Shown in pieces: positions 16,728 to 25,119 of a DNA stretch of 64,000 bases. The position numbers were made by a program, and so were the translations under genes. The stretch lies in contig NZ_QNRO01000005.1 of assembly GCF_003315345.1 (NCBI RefSeq), forward strand, positions 1 to 64,000, given 5' to 3'. The stretch is from Marinobacter pelagius. Its GTDB lineage: Bacteria; Pseudomonadota; Gammaproteobacteria; Pseudomonadales; Oleiphilaceae. Under the pieces are notes generated by a model. It did no database searches, was not told the DNA's origin, and worked only from the letters and a program-made list of their open reading frames with translations. Every line of letters begins with the position of its first letter. Positions within the stretch are counted from its first letter, which is position 1.

Positions 16728-17494
16728 CCCGGTGGTTGCCAAGAGCCTATCTGGTACTGGTCTATCTGCTGCTGTACGTGCCCATTGGTGTGCTGGTGGT
16801 GTTCTCTTTCAATGACTCCCGCAGCGGCTACACCTGGGGCGGGCTGAGCCTGCGCTGGTACCAGTCCCTGTTCAACAACAACGCCATGGTGGAGGCGATG
16901 TGGAACTCCCTGTGGCTGGCGCTCTCGGCGGCGACCGTCTCCACCATTATCGGGGCACTGACGGCGCTGGCGCTACACCGGTACCGGTTCCGGGGCAAGA
17001 AAGTGCTCAATGGCATGCTGTTCGTGGTGATGATGTCGCCGGAGATTGTGCTGGCGATCTCGCTGCTGGCACTGTTCCTGCTGGTGGGCATCCAGCTTGG
17101 CTATGTGTCACTGCTGCTGGCCCACGTCACCTTCTGCCTGCCGTTCGTGGTGATTACCGTGATGGCCCGGCTGAGCGGCTTTGATGAGAGCCTGCCCGAG
17201 GCGGCCCGGGACCTGGGTGCCTCCGATTTCACCATGACCCGGACGGTGCTGATCCCTGTGATCATGCCGGCGTTACTGGCGGGCTGGCTGCTGGGGTTTA
17301 CACTGTCACTGGACGATGTGGTGGTCAGTACCTTTGTGAGTGGCCCCAGTTATGAAATTCTGCCCCTGCGCATCTACTCCATGGTGCGGGTGGGGCTCAA
17401 GCCCGAGGTCAATGCCCTGGGCACGCTGTTGCTGGTGTTTTCACTGGTTATGCTGATGTTGTCGCAATGGATTCTTACAAGGAGCAAACGATGA
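16724..17494 (+). CDS. potC: polyamine ABC transporter permease, PotC-like
   Basis: A 256-residue permease, second membrane subunit of the PotABCD system. It opens with LVYLLLYVPIGVLVVFSFNDS and GLSLRWYQSLFNN, hallmarks of PotC. The EAA loop is in LPEAARDLGASDFTMTRTVLIPVIMP and the LDDVVVSTFVSGPS segment is strongly conserved in the family. Its stop overlaps the start of the binding-protein gene by ATGA, which supports starting the latter at the internal ATG. Confidence 0.93.
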   Translation: MTRWLPRAYLVLVYLLLYVPIGVLVVFSFNDSRSGYTWGGLSLRWYQSLFNNNAMVEAMWNSLWLALSAATVSTIIGALTALALHRYRFRGKKVLNGMLFVVMMSPEIVLAISLLALFLLVGIQLGYVSLLLAHVTFCLPFVVITVMARLSGFDESLPEAARDLGASDFTMTRTVLIPVIMPALLAGWLLGFTLSLDDVVVSTFVSGPSYEILPLRIYSMVRVGLKPEVNALGTLLLVFSLVMLMLSQWILTRSKR

Positions 17495-18531
17495 AGAAAC
17501 TCGCACTGGCCGGCCTGCTGGCTGTAGGCCTGACTGGCTGCAGTTCCGAGGAGCCGAAGGTTCTCAACCTGTATAACTGGTCCGAATACATGCCGCAGGA
17601 AGTGCTGACGCGCTTCGAGGAAGAAACCGGCATCCAGGTGGTCTATACCACCTACGACAGCAACGAAGCCATGTATGCCAAGCTCAAGCTGCTGGATGAC
17701 AGCGCCGCCTATGACCTGGCCGTGCCCTCCACCTACTACGTGAGCAAGATGCGCCAGGAAGACCTGCTGATGCCCATCGATCGCAGCAAGATCGAGGGCT
17801 TCGACAATCTGGACCCGGATCTGGTAAACCTGGACATCGACCCGGACAACAAGTTCAGTATTCCCTACCTGTGGGGCACCACCGGCCTGGCGGTGGACAC
17901 CGCCGATGTTGAAGGCGAGCCGGTGACCGCCTGGGCCGATCTGTGGGACGAGCGTTTTGAAGGCCGGGTGATGCTCACCAATGATATGCGCGAAGTGTTT
18001 CACGTGGGTCTGCGGGTGCTGGGCTATTCCGGCAACAGTACCAATCCCGAGGAGATCAAGGCGGCTTACGAAAAGCTGACTGAGCTGATGCCCTCCGTTC
18101 GTACCTTCAACTCCGACGCGCCCCGGGTGCCCTACCTGGAAGGCGAGACCGATGTCGGCATGATCTGGAACGGCGAGGCGGTGATGGCGGAAGAGACCAT
18201 GCCTGCACTGGAATACGTCTATCCGGAAGAGGGCATCATCGCCTGGCTGGACAGTTTCGTGATTCCCAAGAATGCCAAGAACCCGGAGGCCGCCCACAAG
18301 TTCATCAGCTTTGTGCTGCAGCCGGAAATTTCCGCACTGATCAGTGAGGAGATCGGCTATGCCACTCCGAACCTGGCCGCCCGAGAGATGCTGCCGGAGG
18401 AAGTGGCCAACAATCGCGCCAGCTACCCGACACCCGAGGACATGACCAACGCCGAGTTCCAGGTGGATATCGGAGACGAGGCGCTGCAGGTGTACGCCAA
18501 GTACTGGGAGATGCTCAAGTCCGGGCGGTGA
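17491..18531 (+). CDS. potD: polyamine-binding lipoprotein, PotD/PotF-like
   Basis: A 346-residue periplasmic binding protein made as a lipoprotein: MKKLALAGLLAVGLTGC has a lipobox (LTGC) with the acylated Cys17. I chose ATG 17491, which follows AAGGAG and gives a proper signal, over the frame start at 17467. Polyamine-binding landmarks are LNLYNWSEYMP, YDLAVPSTYYV, IPYLWGTTGLAV, MIWNGEA and WLDSFVIPKNAKNPEAAHKF. It closes the potABCD operon and is followed by a terminator. Ligand choice between spermidine and putrescine cannot be settled by eye. Confidence 0.92.
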   Translation: MKKLALAGLLAVGLTGCSSEEPKVLNLYNWSEYMPQEVLTRFEEETGIQVVYTTYDSNEAMYAKLKLLDDSAAYDLAVPSTYYVSKMRQEDLLMPIDRSKIEGFDNLDPDLVNLDIDPDNKFSIPYLWGTTGLAVDTADVEGEPVTAWADLWDERFEGRVMLTNDMREVFHVGLRVLGYSGNSTNPEEIKAAYEKLTELMPSVRTFNSDAPRVPYLEGETDVGMIWNGEAVMAEETMPALEYVYPEEGIIAWLDSFVIPKNAKNPEAAHKFISFVLQPEISALISEEIGYATPNLAAREMLPEEVANNRASYPTPEDMTNAEFQVDIGDEALQVYAKYWEMLKSGR

Positions 18532-18560
18532 TGTCAGTCCGATACATCAATGAATCCGGA

Positions 18561-18586
18561 ACGGAGGCCTCGGCCTCCGTTTTTTG
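18561..18586 (+). terminator. rho-independent terminator of potABCD
   Basis: An 8-bp perfect stem (18561-18568 with 18573-18580, ACGGAGGC/GCCTCCGT) around a 4-base loop, followed directly by a run of T. It lies about 30 bases after the binding-protein stop codon. Confidence 0.92.
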
Positions 18587-18627
18587 TGAATGGGGTTTCA
18601 CAAAACTGACATACATGGTCTATACCT

Positions 18628-18674
18628 TCCTGATAACAACCGGTTAGCAAACTTGTTACCTACCGTTATCAGGA
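18628..18674 (+). promoter_or_regulatory. inverted repeat covering a ribosome binding site
   Basis: A perfect 10-bp inverted repeat, TCCTGATAAC (18628-18637) and GTTATCAGGA (18665-18674), 27 bases apart. The right arm contains most of the AGGAG that serves as ribosome binding site for the gene at 18687. As RNA the hairpin would hide that site; as DNA it could be an operator. Nothing more can be said from one copy. Confidence 0.5.
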
Positions 18675-18686
18675 GATACAAAGATC

Positions 18687-19766
18687 ATGGGATCGCGCAC
18701 CGCAAGGACATCCGCACTGCTTGGCTCCACCTTCCTGGCTGCTGTCACTTTTTCCGGAAGCCTGCTCGCTGAAGAGCTGCGACTGATTACCTGGGGTGGA
18801 TATGCCCCGGACGACGTGGTGGCCCAGTTCGAGAAAGAGACCGGAATCGATGTGAAGGTCACCCTCTCCAACAATGAGGACATGATCTCCAAACTGCGGG
18901 CCACCGGCGGTGCCGGCTTTGACCTGGCCCAGCCCAGCCAGGACCGGATCATCGGTGTTCAGCGCCAGTTCAATATCTACAAGCCCATCGATTTCAGCCG
19001 CGTCAACACGGATCAGCTGCAGCCATCCATGGTCAAGGCCACCAAGGACTCCACCGAGCTGGATGGCGAATTCTACGGTGTGCCTTCGGTCTGGGGTACC
19101 AGCGGCCTGATCGTCCACAGCTCGGTGGCGGATACGGTTACAGATTACACCGACCTTTGTGACCCGGCGGTGGCCGGAGAGGTCAGCTACCGTCTCAAGC
19201 GCCCGACACTCATCGGATTTGCCTTCGCCATGGGTATGGATCCCTTCGCGGCCTATAACGACCGAGACGAGTACGAATCGATCCTGGCGAAGGTGGAAGA
19301 CAAGCTGATCGACTGCAAGAGCAACGTGAAGACCTACTGGACCGGTGGTGACCAGCTGCTGGCGTTGTTGCGCACCGGCGAGGTGACCGCGGCCATGGCC
19401 TGGGATGCCGGCGGCTGGAAACTGAACGCGGAGAACCCGGAGATCCGTTTCGTGGCCCCGGACTCCGGCGCCCTGGGCTGGATCGACACCTTTGCCATTC
19501 CCCGCCGCAGTGAAAACGAGGAAGCCGCCTACAAGTGGATCAACTTCGTGATGCAGCCGGAGATTGCCGCCCGGATCACCAACGCCTCGGGTAACTTTAC
19601 TGCCTCCAAAGGCGCGGACGAGTTTGTCCGGGCGGAGCTGCGGGATGCCTACCGCGCCAGCTTCAATGACCAGGCAATCAATAATATCAAGTGGTATCCG
19701 CCGGTACCTCCCGGACTGGAGACCCTGGAAGGGCAGGTGCTGGACCGCGTCCAGGCCGCGAACTGA
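18687..19766 (+). CDS. polyamine-type ABC transporter substrate-binding protein
   Basis: A 359-residue secreted binding protein; the first 28 residues form a signal peptide ending in SGSLLAEE. The mature protein has the PotD/PotF-type fold: LRLITWGGYAPDDVVAQFEKETG, FDLAQPSQDRI, YGVPSVWGTSGLIV, AMAWDAGGWKL and GWIDTFAIPRRSENEEAAYKW. It shares overall design but little sequence with the PotD-like lipoprotein just upstream, so the two systems probably differ in ligand. It heads a second operon in the order binding protein, ATPase, permease, permease. An inverted repeat covers its ribosome binding site. Confidence 0.9.
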   Translation: MGSRTARTSALLGSTFLAAVTFSGSLLAEELRLITWGGYAPDDVVAQFEKETGIDVKVTLSNNEDMISKLRATGGAGFDLAQPSQDRIIGVQRQFNIYKPIDFSRVNTDQLQPSMVKATKDSTELDGEFYGVPSVWGTSGLIVHSSVADTVTDYTDLCDPAVAGEVSYRLKRPTLIGFAFAMGMDPFAAYNDRDEYESILAKVEDKLIDCKSNVKTYWTGGDQLLALLRTGEVTAAMAWDAGGWKLNAENPEIRFVAPDSGALGWIDTFAIPRRSENEEAAYKWINFVMQPEIAARITNASGNFTASKGADEFVRAELRDAYRASFNDQAINNIKWYPPVPPGLETLEGQVLDRVQAAN

Positions 19767-19771
19767 TCTCT

Positions 19772-20866
19772 ATGGGGATCGAGTCCGACCTGTTCTGCTC
19801 GAACCTGGTCCGCCGCTTTGGCAGCAATGCCGCGGTGGACCATGTTTCCCTCGACGTGCCCGCGGGCACGTTTTTCTCGATTCTGGGCCCCTCAGGCTGC
19901 GGCAAGACCACGCTGCTGCGGCTGCTGGCGGGTTTTGACCGGCCCGATGAGGGCGATATCCACATCCGCGGCGCCCGCATGAACGATGTGCCCCCCAACC
20001 GGCGCCCGGTCAACATGGTGTTCCAGCATCTGGCCCTGTTCCCGACCATGTCGGTGGGTGACAACATCGGTTATGGCCTGAAGCGCCAGAAAGTACCGGC
20101 CGCAGAGCGGCGCACGCGGATCGCCCGGGTGCTGGAGCAGGTGGGCCTGCCCGGTATGGAAAACCGGAATCCGGGCGAGCTCTCCGGTGGCCAGCGCCAG
20201 CGTGTGGCCCTGGCCCGCTGTTTGGTGCTGGAGCCGACGCTGCTGCTGCTCGACGAGCCTCTCGGGGCCCTGGATCTGAAACTGAGGGAGCAGATGAAGA
20301 TCGAACTCAAGCATCTGCAGAAGGCCTTCGGGACCACTTTCGTGTACATCACCCACGATCAGTCCGAGGCCATGGTGATGTCGGACCAGGTCGCCGTGAT
20401 GAAGGATGGTCGGTTTGACCAGGTGGCCCCGCCGGAAGAACTGTACCGGGAACCGGCTACCCCATTTGTTGCCGGATTTGTCGGAGATAACAATCGCCTC
20501 ACCGGCGAGCTCGTAGCCGTGCAGGACGAGCTGGCGGAACTCCGGCTGGATGATGGCAGTATGGTCCGTGGCCGGCTGGGTCAGAGTTCGCCGCCCATCG
20601 GTGAGCGGGTGGACCTGTTCATTCGCCCTGAATCCCTGGTATTGGGAGGAGACGCCCTGAGGCCCGATTACTCGGCGCTCAGGGCTTCGGTGACCGCTAC
20701 CCTGTTTGATGGCGCCAACAGTCGTCTTGAGGCCGACAGTGCCGGCCAGACCCTGTATGCACGGTTACCCCAGGACGGCTCGGCGCCAAGATTGCGAGAG
20801 GGTGCCGGTGTCCAGCTGGCGTGGGATCCGATGCTGGCAAGGGTGTTTGCCCCGGGGGCCGCATGA
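19772..20866 (+). CDS. polyamine-type ABC transporter ATP-binding protein
   Basis: A 364-residue ATPase starting at MGIESDLFCSN, six bases after the binding-protein stop; the longer frame from 19691 lies inside that gene and is rejected. Walker [10 protein letters not shown] is at 39-47, the signature is LSGGQRQR, Walker [13 protein letters not shown], and the switch is YITHDQSEA. The C-terminal TOBE domain includes LFIRPESLVL. It energises the two permeases that follow; the next start overlaps its stop by ATGA. It is clearly diverged from the PotA-like ATPase 5 kb upstream. Confidence 0.92.
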   Translation: MGIESDLFCSNLVRRFGSNAAVDHVSLDVPAGTFFSILGPSGCGKTTLLRLLAGFDRPDEGDIHIRGARMNDVPPNRRPVNMVFQHLALFPTMSVGDNIGYGLKRQKVPAAERRTRIARVLEQVGLPGMENRNPGELSGGQRQRVALARCLVLEPTLLLLDEPLGALDLKLREQMKIELKHLQKAFGTTFVYITHDQSEAMVMSDQVAVMKDGRFDQVAPPEELYREPATPFVAGFVGDNNRLTGELVAVQDELAELRLDDGSMVRGRLGQSSPPIGERVDLFIRPESLVLGGDALRPDYSALRASVTATLFDGANSRLEADSAGQTLYARLPQDGSAPRLREGAGVQLAWDPMLARVFAPGAA

Positions 20867-21723
20867 ACGCCAGTGCCGGTCGCCTGTCCCTGTGGTTGCT
20901 GCTCACACCCTTCCTGCTGTGGATTGTGCTGCTGGTGCTGGTACCCCACCTGCAGATGCTGCGGGTATCCTTCCAGGTCCGGGAGAGCTGGGATACGCTG
21001 GCATGGGGGCTTGAGCAGTACCAGAACTTCTTTACCGAATCCTATTACTGGCGCACCTTTGTCCGAACGGGGGTGATGTCGCTGTTCACCACGTTTCTCA
21101 CCCTGCTGATTGCCTTTCCCATTGCCTGGTACATCGCGAGGCTGGCACGGGGCCGTGCCAAGGGACTGCTGTTTCTGGCGTGCCTGGTGCCGTTCTGGGC
21201 CAGTGAACTGGTGCGTACCTACGGCTGGATGATCCTCTTACGGGAAAGCGGACTGTTCAGTTCCTGGCTGCAAGCTCTGGGCTGGGCGGATGGCCCGGTG
21301 GAAATGCTCTACAACGACGTGGCGGTGATCATCGGCCTGGTCTACAACGGCCTGCTGTTCATGGTGGTGCCGCTGGTCACCACCCTGGACGGCATGGACG
21401 AGAACCTGGTGGAGGCCGGCTATGATCTCGGGGGTAGCCACCTCACCGTGCTGCGAGAGGTGGTGGTGCCCTGGGCCATGCCTGGCATCGTATCCGGTTG
21501 CATCGTGGTGTTCATGCTGACCCTCGGCAGTTACCTGACCCCCATCCTCATGGGCGGCAAGGACAGTGCCTGGTTCACCGGGCAGATTTTTACCCAGTTC
21601 ATTACCCGCTTTAACTGGGAACAGGGCGCCGCCCTCGGCGTTTTGCTGCTGGTACTGTCGTCGCTGATCGTCTGGCTGGGACTGAAACTCTCTGGCCAGT
21701 CCCTGCGCAAGGTCATGGGGTGA
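20863..21723 (+). CDS. polyamine-type ABC transporter permease (PotB position)
   Basis: A 286-residue permease from the ATG that overlaps the ATPase stop (ATGA); the frame upstream of it belongs to the ATPase region. About six membrane helices are present, with the N-terminal LLLTPFLLWIVLLVLVPHLQML, the ELVRTYGWMILL segment and the EAA loop LVEAGYDLGGSHLTVLREVVVPWAMPG. It pairs with the next permease. Spacing to that gene is only 4 bases. Confidence 0.91.
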   Translation: MNASAGRLSLWLLLTPFLLWIVLLVLVPHLQMLRVSFQVRESWDTLAWGLEQYQNFFTESYYWRTFVRTGVMSLFTTFLTLLIAFPIAWYIARLARGRAKGLLFLACLVPFWASELVRTYGWMILLRESGLFSSWLQALGWADGPVEMLYNDVAVIIGLVYNGLLFMVVPLVTTLDGMDENLVEAGYDLGGSHLTVLREVVVPWAMPGIVSGCIVVFMLTLGSYLTPILMGGKDSAWFTGQIFTQFITRFNWEQGAALGVLLLVLSSLIVWLGLKLSGQSLRKVMG

Positions 21724-21727
21724 GGGC

Positions 21728-22585
21728 ATGATACGGTCGGTTCCCCGCTCCCGTTGGTTCGATGGCCTGTACCTGGCCTACCTGGCGGCGTTTTTTGTCT
21801 ACCTGGCACTGCCCCTGACCGTGACGGCGGTATTTGCGTTCAATGATGCCCCGTTCCCGTCGCTGCCCTGGAAGGGCTTTACCCTGGACTGGTACCTGGC
21901 GGACGGTTCTGGTGGTCGCACCGGCCTGTTCCACGATGACACGCTGTTGTCCGCGCTCTGGGTGAGTACCAAGATCGCCTTCTGGGTGACGGTAGTCAGC
22001 GTTACCCTGGGGTGCGCCAACGCGGTGCTGTTCGAGCGCCTGGAGTTTCGCGGCAAGGAGTTCCTGTACCTGCTGATGTTGCTGCCGCTGGTGATTCCGG
22101 GAGTAATTCTGGGGGTGTCGATCCTGGTGTTCTACAGTGGTATGGCCAATGATGCCTCCCGGCTGTGGGGTGTCGAGCTGGATGTGTTCCGGCCGGGGAT
22201 GACTCTGGTGGTGATGGGGCAGGTGACTTTCATTGCCACGCTCGCCACCCTGGTGATCGCTGCCCGCCTGCGCAAGTTTGACCGGCAGCTGGAAGAAGCG
22301 GCGCTGAACCTGGGCGCCACACCCGTGGTGGCCTGGTTCACGGTGACGCTGCCCTGGCTGATGCCGTCGATTTTCGGGGCAGCGGCGATGGCGTTCCTGA
22401 TGTCCTTTGAGAACTTCAACACCACGGTAATGCTCACCGGCAGTGATACACCGCTGACCGTTGCGCTGTTCAATCGGTTGCGGGAAGGATCGACACCAGT
22501 ACTGAATGCGGTGGCGCTGTTGCTGATGGTGGGCTCTGCGTTGTTGGCAGTGATGGCGCTGGGAAGGTCCCGGGATAGCGCCTGA
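21728..22585 (+). CDS. polyamine-type ABC transporter permease (PotC position)
   Basis: A 285-residue permease, last gene of the second polyamine-type ABC operon. Landmarks are LPLTVTAVFAFNDAPFPSLPWKGFTLDWY near the N-terminus and the EAA loop LEEAALNLGATPVVAWFTVTLPWLMP. The FLMSFENFNTTVM segment, replacing the LDD..VS of typical PotC, is seen in some opine/polyamine-type permeases. It is convergent with teaD, whose stop lies 27 bases further on. Confidence 0.9.
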   Translation: MIRSVPRSRWFDGLYLAYLAAFFVYLALPLTVTAVFAFNDAPFPSLPWKGFTLDWYLADGSGGRTGLFHDDTLLSALWVSTKIAFWVTVVSVTLGCANAVLFERLEFRGKEFLYLLMLLPLVIPGVILGVSILVFYSGMANDASRLWGVELDVFRPGMTLVVMGQVTFIATLATLVIAARLRKFDRQLEEAALNLGATPVVAWFTVTLPWLMPSIFGAAAMAFLMSFENFNTTVMLTGSDTPLTVALFNRLREGSTPVLNAVALLLMVGSALLAVMALGRSRDSA

Positions 22586-22612
22586 TGGCGCTATCCCGGC
22601 CGGGATGGAGTG

Positions 22613-23056
22613 TCAGACCACCAGTACCGGGCACTTGGCGTGGGACGCCACCCGGTGGGAGACACTGCCCAGGAACATGCCGTCCTTGTCGCTGTTGGTA
22701 CCCTTGGTACCGACCACAATCAGGTCCGCTTCCTTGTCCTGGGCGAACTTGATGATCACCCGTGATGGCCGTCCGGCTTTCACAAAGCCGCGCACCTTGG
22801 TGGCGCCATGTTCCTTGGCCAGGTCTTTGGCATGGTTTACCACTTCCTTCGCATACTCCGAGAGCACCTTGTCCGGAATGTCCATGTCGGCCGGGCGACC
22901 GATCGACAGTGAAGCCTCGAACAGGCTGTGGTGTTTGTACACGCAGAGGATGTAGATCTCCGCCTCGGGGATCAGTTTCTGGAGATCGATGGCCTTGTCC
23001 AGCGCCTTGAGCGAGGTCTTGGACCCGTCCACCGCGACCAGGATTCTTTTGAACAT
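22613..23056 (-). CDS. teaD: TeaD-like universal stress protein
   Basis: A 147-residue UspA-family protein. The ATP-binding loop is recognisable as [23 protein letters not shown] (about residues 114-136), and the N-terminus [19 protein letters not shown] is typical. In Halomonas elongata, TeaD of the same size binds ATP and modulates the ectoine transporter TeaABC. Here it is the last gene of the same cluster, 33 bases after teaC, so the same regulatory role is likely. That role is transferred from the family, not seen in the sequence. Confidence 0.9.
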   Translation of the reverse strand: MFKRILVAVDGSKTSLKALDKAIDLQKLIPEAEIYILCVYKHHSLFEASLSIGRPADMDIPDKVLSEYAKEVVNHAKDLAKEHGATKVRGFVKAGRPSRVIIKFAQDKEADLIVVGTKGTNSDKDGMFLGSVSHRVASHAKCPVLVV

Positions 23057-23089
23057 GGGTTTCTCCTTAAGGACCCTTGAGTCTCTCCA

Positions 23090-24376
23090 TTAATCCCTGA
23101 ACGCCACGTCCCGCAGGAACAGGGCAATGTCCGGGAAGGCGATAATCAGGCCTGCGGCCGCCACCAGCATGAAGATGAACGGCGGAGTTCCCCGAATCAC
23201 CTCAAGGTAGGGCCGTTTGAAGATCGCGATGGCCGTGAAGATATCGCAGCCAAAGGGTGGTGTGGCTGAGCCGATGGCCACCTGGAGTGTAATCAGTACA
23301 CCCACCAGAACCGGGTCCAGGCCGGTCGCCTCGATAGCCGGTGCGAAGATGGGGGTCAATACCAGGATCACCACAATCGGGTCCACGAACATACAGGCAA
23401 TGAAGAACGCGACACAGATGGCGATCAACACGCCCACCGGGCCGGCTTCATTGACGCCAACCGCTTCCAGGATGGACTGCGGAATCTGGGCAAAGGAAAT
23501 GATCCAGGAGAAGCCGTTGCCCACAGCCACCAGGATGAAGACGACTGCCGTTATCAGACCGGTTGATTTGGCAATCCTGTAGATATCTGCCAGCTTGAGC
23601 GAGCGGAATACGACAAACTCGAGCAGGAATGCATAGAGCACACAGACTGCCGCTGCCTCGGTCGGACTGAAGATGCCGCCGTAGATGCCGCCGACAATAA
23701 TGACCGGGAAGAACAGTGGCCATAGTGCCTCTCGAACCGATACCGCTCGCTGTTTCCAGGTGGCCTTCTCTTCGGTGGGAACATTGTTCCTGTAGGCATA
23801 GATCAGGCAGTAGATCGAGAACATGAACAGTATCAGAAACCCAGGGCCGATACCGGCAATGAACAGCTCGGCAATGGAGGTCTCAGAGATGACCCCGTAG
23901 ATAATCATGCCAATGCTGGGCGGGATCAGGAAGGCTATGTCACTGGAGTTGATGATCAGTGCCAGAGTGAATGGATCCGAGTAGCCTGCCTTCAGCATCT
24001 TCGGTCGCAGCGGGGAGCCCACGGCCACCACAGTCGCCTGGGTTGAGCCGGAGACCGCGCCGAACAGTGTGCAGGAGGTGGCAGTACTGATCGCAAGGCC
24101 GCCCTTCACATGGCCGATAAAGGCCATGACCATGTTGATCAGTCGATCCGCGGACTGGCCGCGGGTCATGATATCTGCAGCCAGAATGAACATCGGTACT
24201 GCAATCAACGACGCCGGCCGGATGCCCCCCATCATCTGCTGGATGAAGGTACCCATCTGGCCGAAGCCGTCGAACATCATTACAAAGCCGACCACCGCAC
24301 CGGTAATCAGCGGAACCATCATCGGGAAGCCCAGCAGCAATAACCCGATCATGATCACCATCATTATAGTTGCCAT
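23090..24376 (-). CDS. teaC: ectoine TRAP transporter large permease, TeaC/DctM
   Basis: A 428-residue inner-membrane protein with about twelve helices, the sodium-coupled transport subunit of a TRAP system. DctM landmarks are GVVGFVMMFDGFGQMG-like early loop, ATSCTLFGAVSGSTQATVVAVGS and DIAFLIPPSIGMIIYG. It lies 35 bases downstream of teaB in the order teaA-teaB-teaC-teaD. With the binding protein so close to Halomonas TeaA, ectoine or hydroxyectoine uptake is the expected function. Confidence 0.93.
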   Translation of the reverse strand: MATIMMVIMIGLLLLGFPMMVPLITGAVVGFVMMFDGFGQMGTFIQQMMGGIRPASLIAVPMFILAADIMTRGQSADRLINMVMAFIGHVKGGLAISTATSCTLFGAVSGSTQATVVAVGSPLRPKMLKAGYSDPFTLALIINSSDIAFLIPPSIGMIIYGVISETSIAELFIAGIGPGFLILFMFSIYCLIYAYRNNVPTEEKATWKQRAVSVREALWPLFFPVIIVGGIYGGIFSPTEAAAVCVLYAFLLEFVVFRSLKLADIYRIAKSTGLITAVVFILVAVGNGFSWIISFAQIPQSILEAVGVNEAGPVGVLIAICVAFFIACMFVDPIVVILVLTPIFAPAIEATGLDPVLVGVLITLQVAIGSATPPFGCDIFTAIAIFKRPYLEVIRGTPPFIFMLVAAAGLIIAFPDIALFLRDVAFRD

Positions 24377-24411
24377 GATTTCTTATCCTTACCTGAGTTC
24401 AGCTGCAGGGG

Positions 24412-25005
24412 TCATACTTCCGATTCGGTGTCGGCGTAACCATCAACAACGCCAGTGGAGAGGTAGACATCCTTGCTGGTGAAGTTCTTGATGGCGGTGA
24501 GGAAATACTGGATGCCGGTAATCGCAAAACCTACCGGGGCCCAAATATAGATCCACCAGATCTCAAAGCCCAGTGCCGGCAGAATCCGGCCCCGCTCATA
24601 GAGAGTCTCGATATAGCCGTAGGAATGGTAGCAGAGGAAAAACATCACCACCGAGGTGAACAGGGCAATGATGATCATCAGCAACTTGCGTCCCTTGGTG
24701 GGAATCGCGTCGTAGACAGCCGACATACGAATGTGGCGTCCGTGGCGGGCTGCGTAGCCGATACCAGCGAAGGTGATAAGAATGATCAGAATTCGGTTGA
24801 TTTCTCCGGAGAAGAACAAACCCTCCTGGAAAACGAACCGGGCAATTACATTCACGCAGGTGTTGACGGCCATAAGGATCACGCCCATGGCGAGCATGAC
24901 CGCTTCGACTTTGCTGATGAAAACGTCAATGGTACCCAGGAAGCCGGGTAAGCCGGATTCATAAGATCCGGTGTCGTCTTCGATCTCCGGAGACTTTTCG
25001 GACAT
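24412..25005 (-). CDS. teaB: ectoine TRAP transporter small permease, TeaB/DctQ
   Basis: A 197-residue membrane protein with four helices, the DctQ-type partner of TeaC. The conserved NRILIILITFAGIGYAARHGRHIRMSA block (about residues 66-92; RILIILITFAGIG core) is the DctQ signature region. A cytoplasmic N-terminal tail of about 30 acidic residues precedes the first helix. It is separated from teaA by 114 bases that hold a hairpin, an arrangement that lets the binding protein be made in excess. Confidence 0.92.
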   Translation of the reverse strand: MSEKSPEIEDDTGSYESGLPGFLGTIDVFISKVEAVMLAMGVILMAVNTCVNVIARFVFQEGLFFSGEINRILIILITFAGIGYAARHGRHIRMSAVYDAIPTKGRKLLMIIIALFTSVVMFFLCYHSYGYIETLYERGRILPALGFEIWWIYIWAPVGFAITGIQYFLTAIKNFTSKDVYLSTGVVDGYADTESEV

Positions 25006-25080
25006 AGGGTTAGCGCTCCGAAAAAAGGCTTTCAGCCGGGGGATGATGAATGAATGGCTGATAGCCGGGGGTTAACTGAG

Positions 25081-25107
25081 AAAGGGCTCCCTCTTCCGAG
25101 GGAGCCG
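25081..25107 (-). terminator. intercistronic hairpin after teaA
   Basis: A perfect 9-bp stem (25085-25093 with 25098-25106) with a TTCC loop, 14 bases past the teaA stop. On the minus strand a pyrimidine stretch CTTTCTC follows. It probably acts as a partial terminator or 3-prime stabiliser, giving more teaA than teaB/teaC message. Confidence 0.7.
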
Positions 25108-25119
25108 CCTTCAGTGGGT

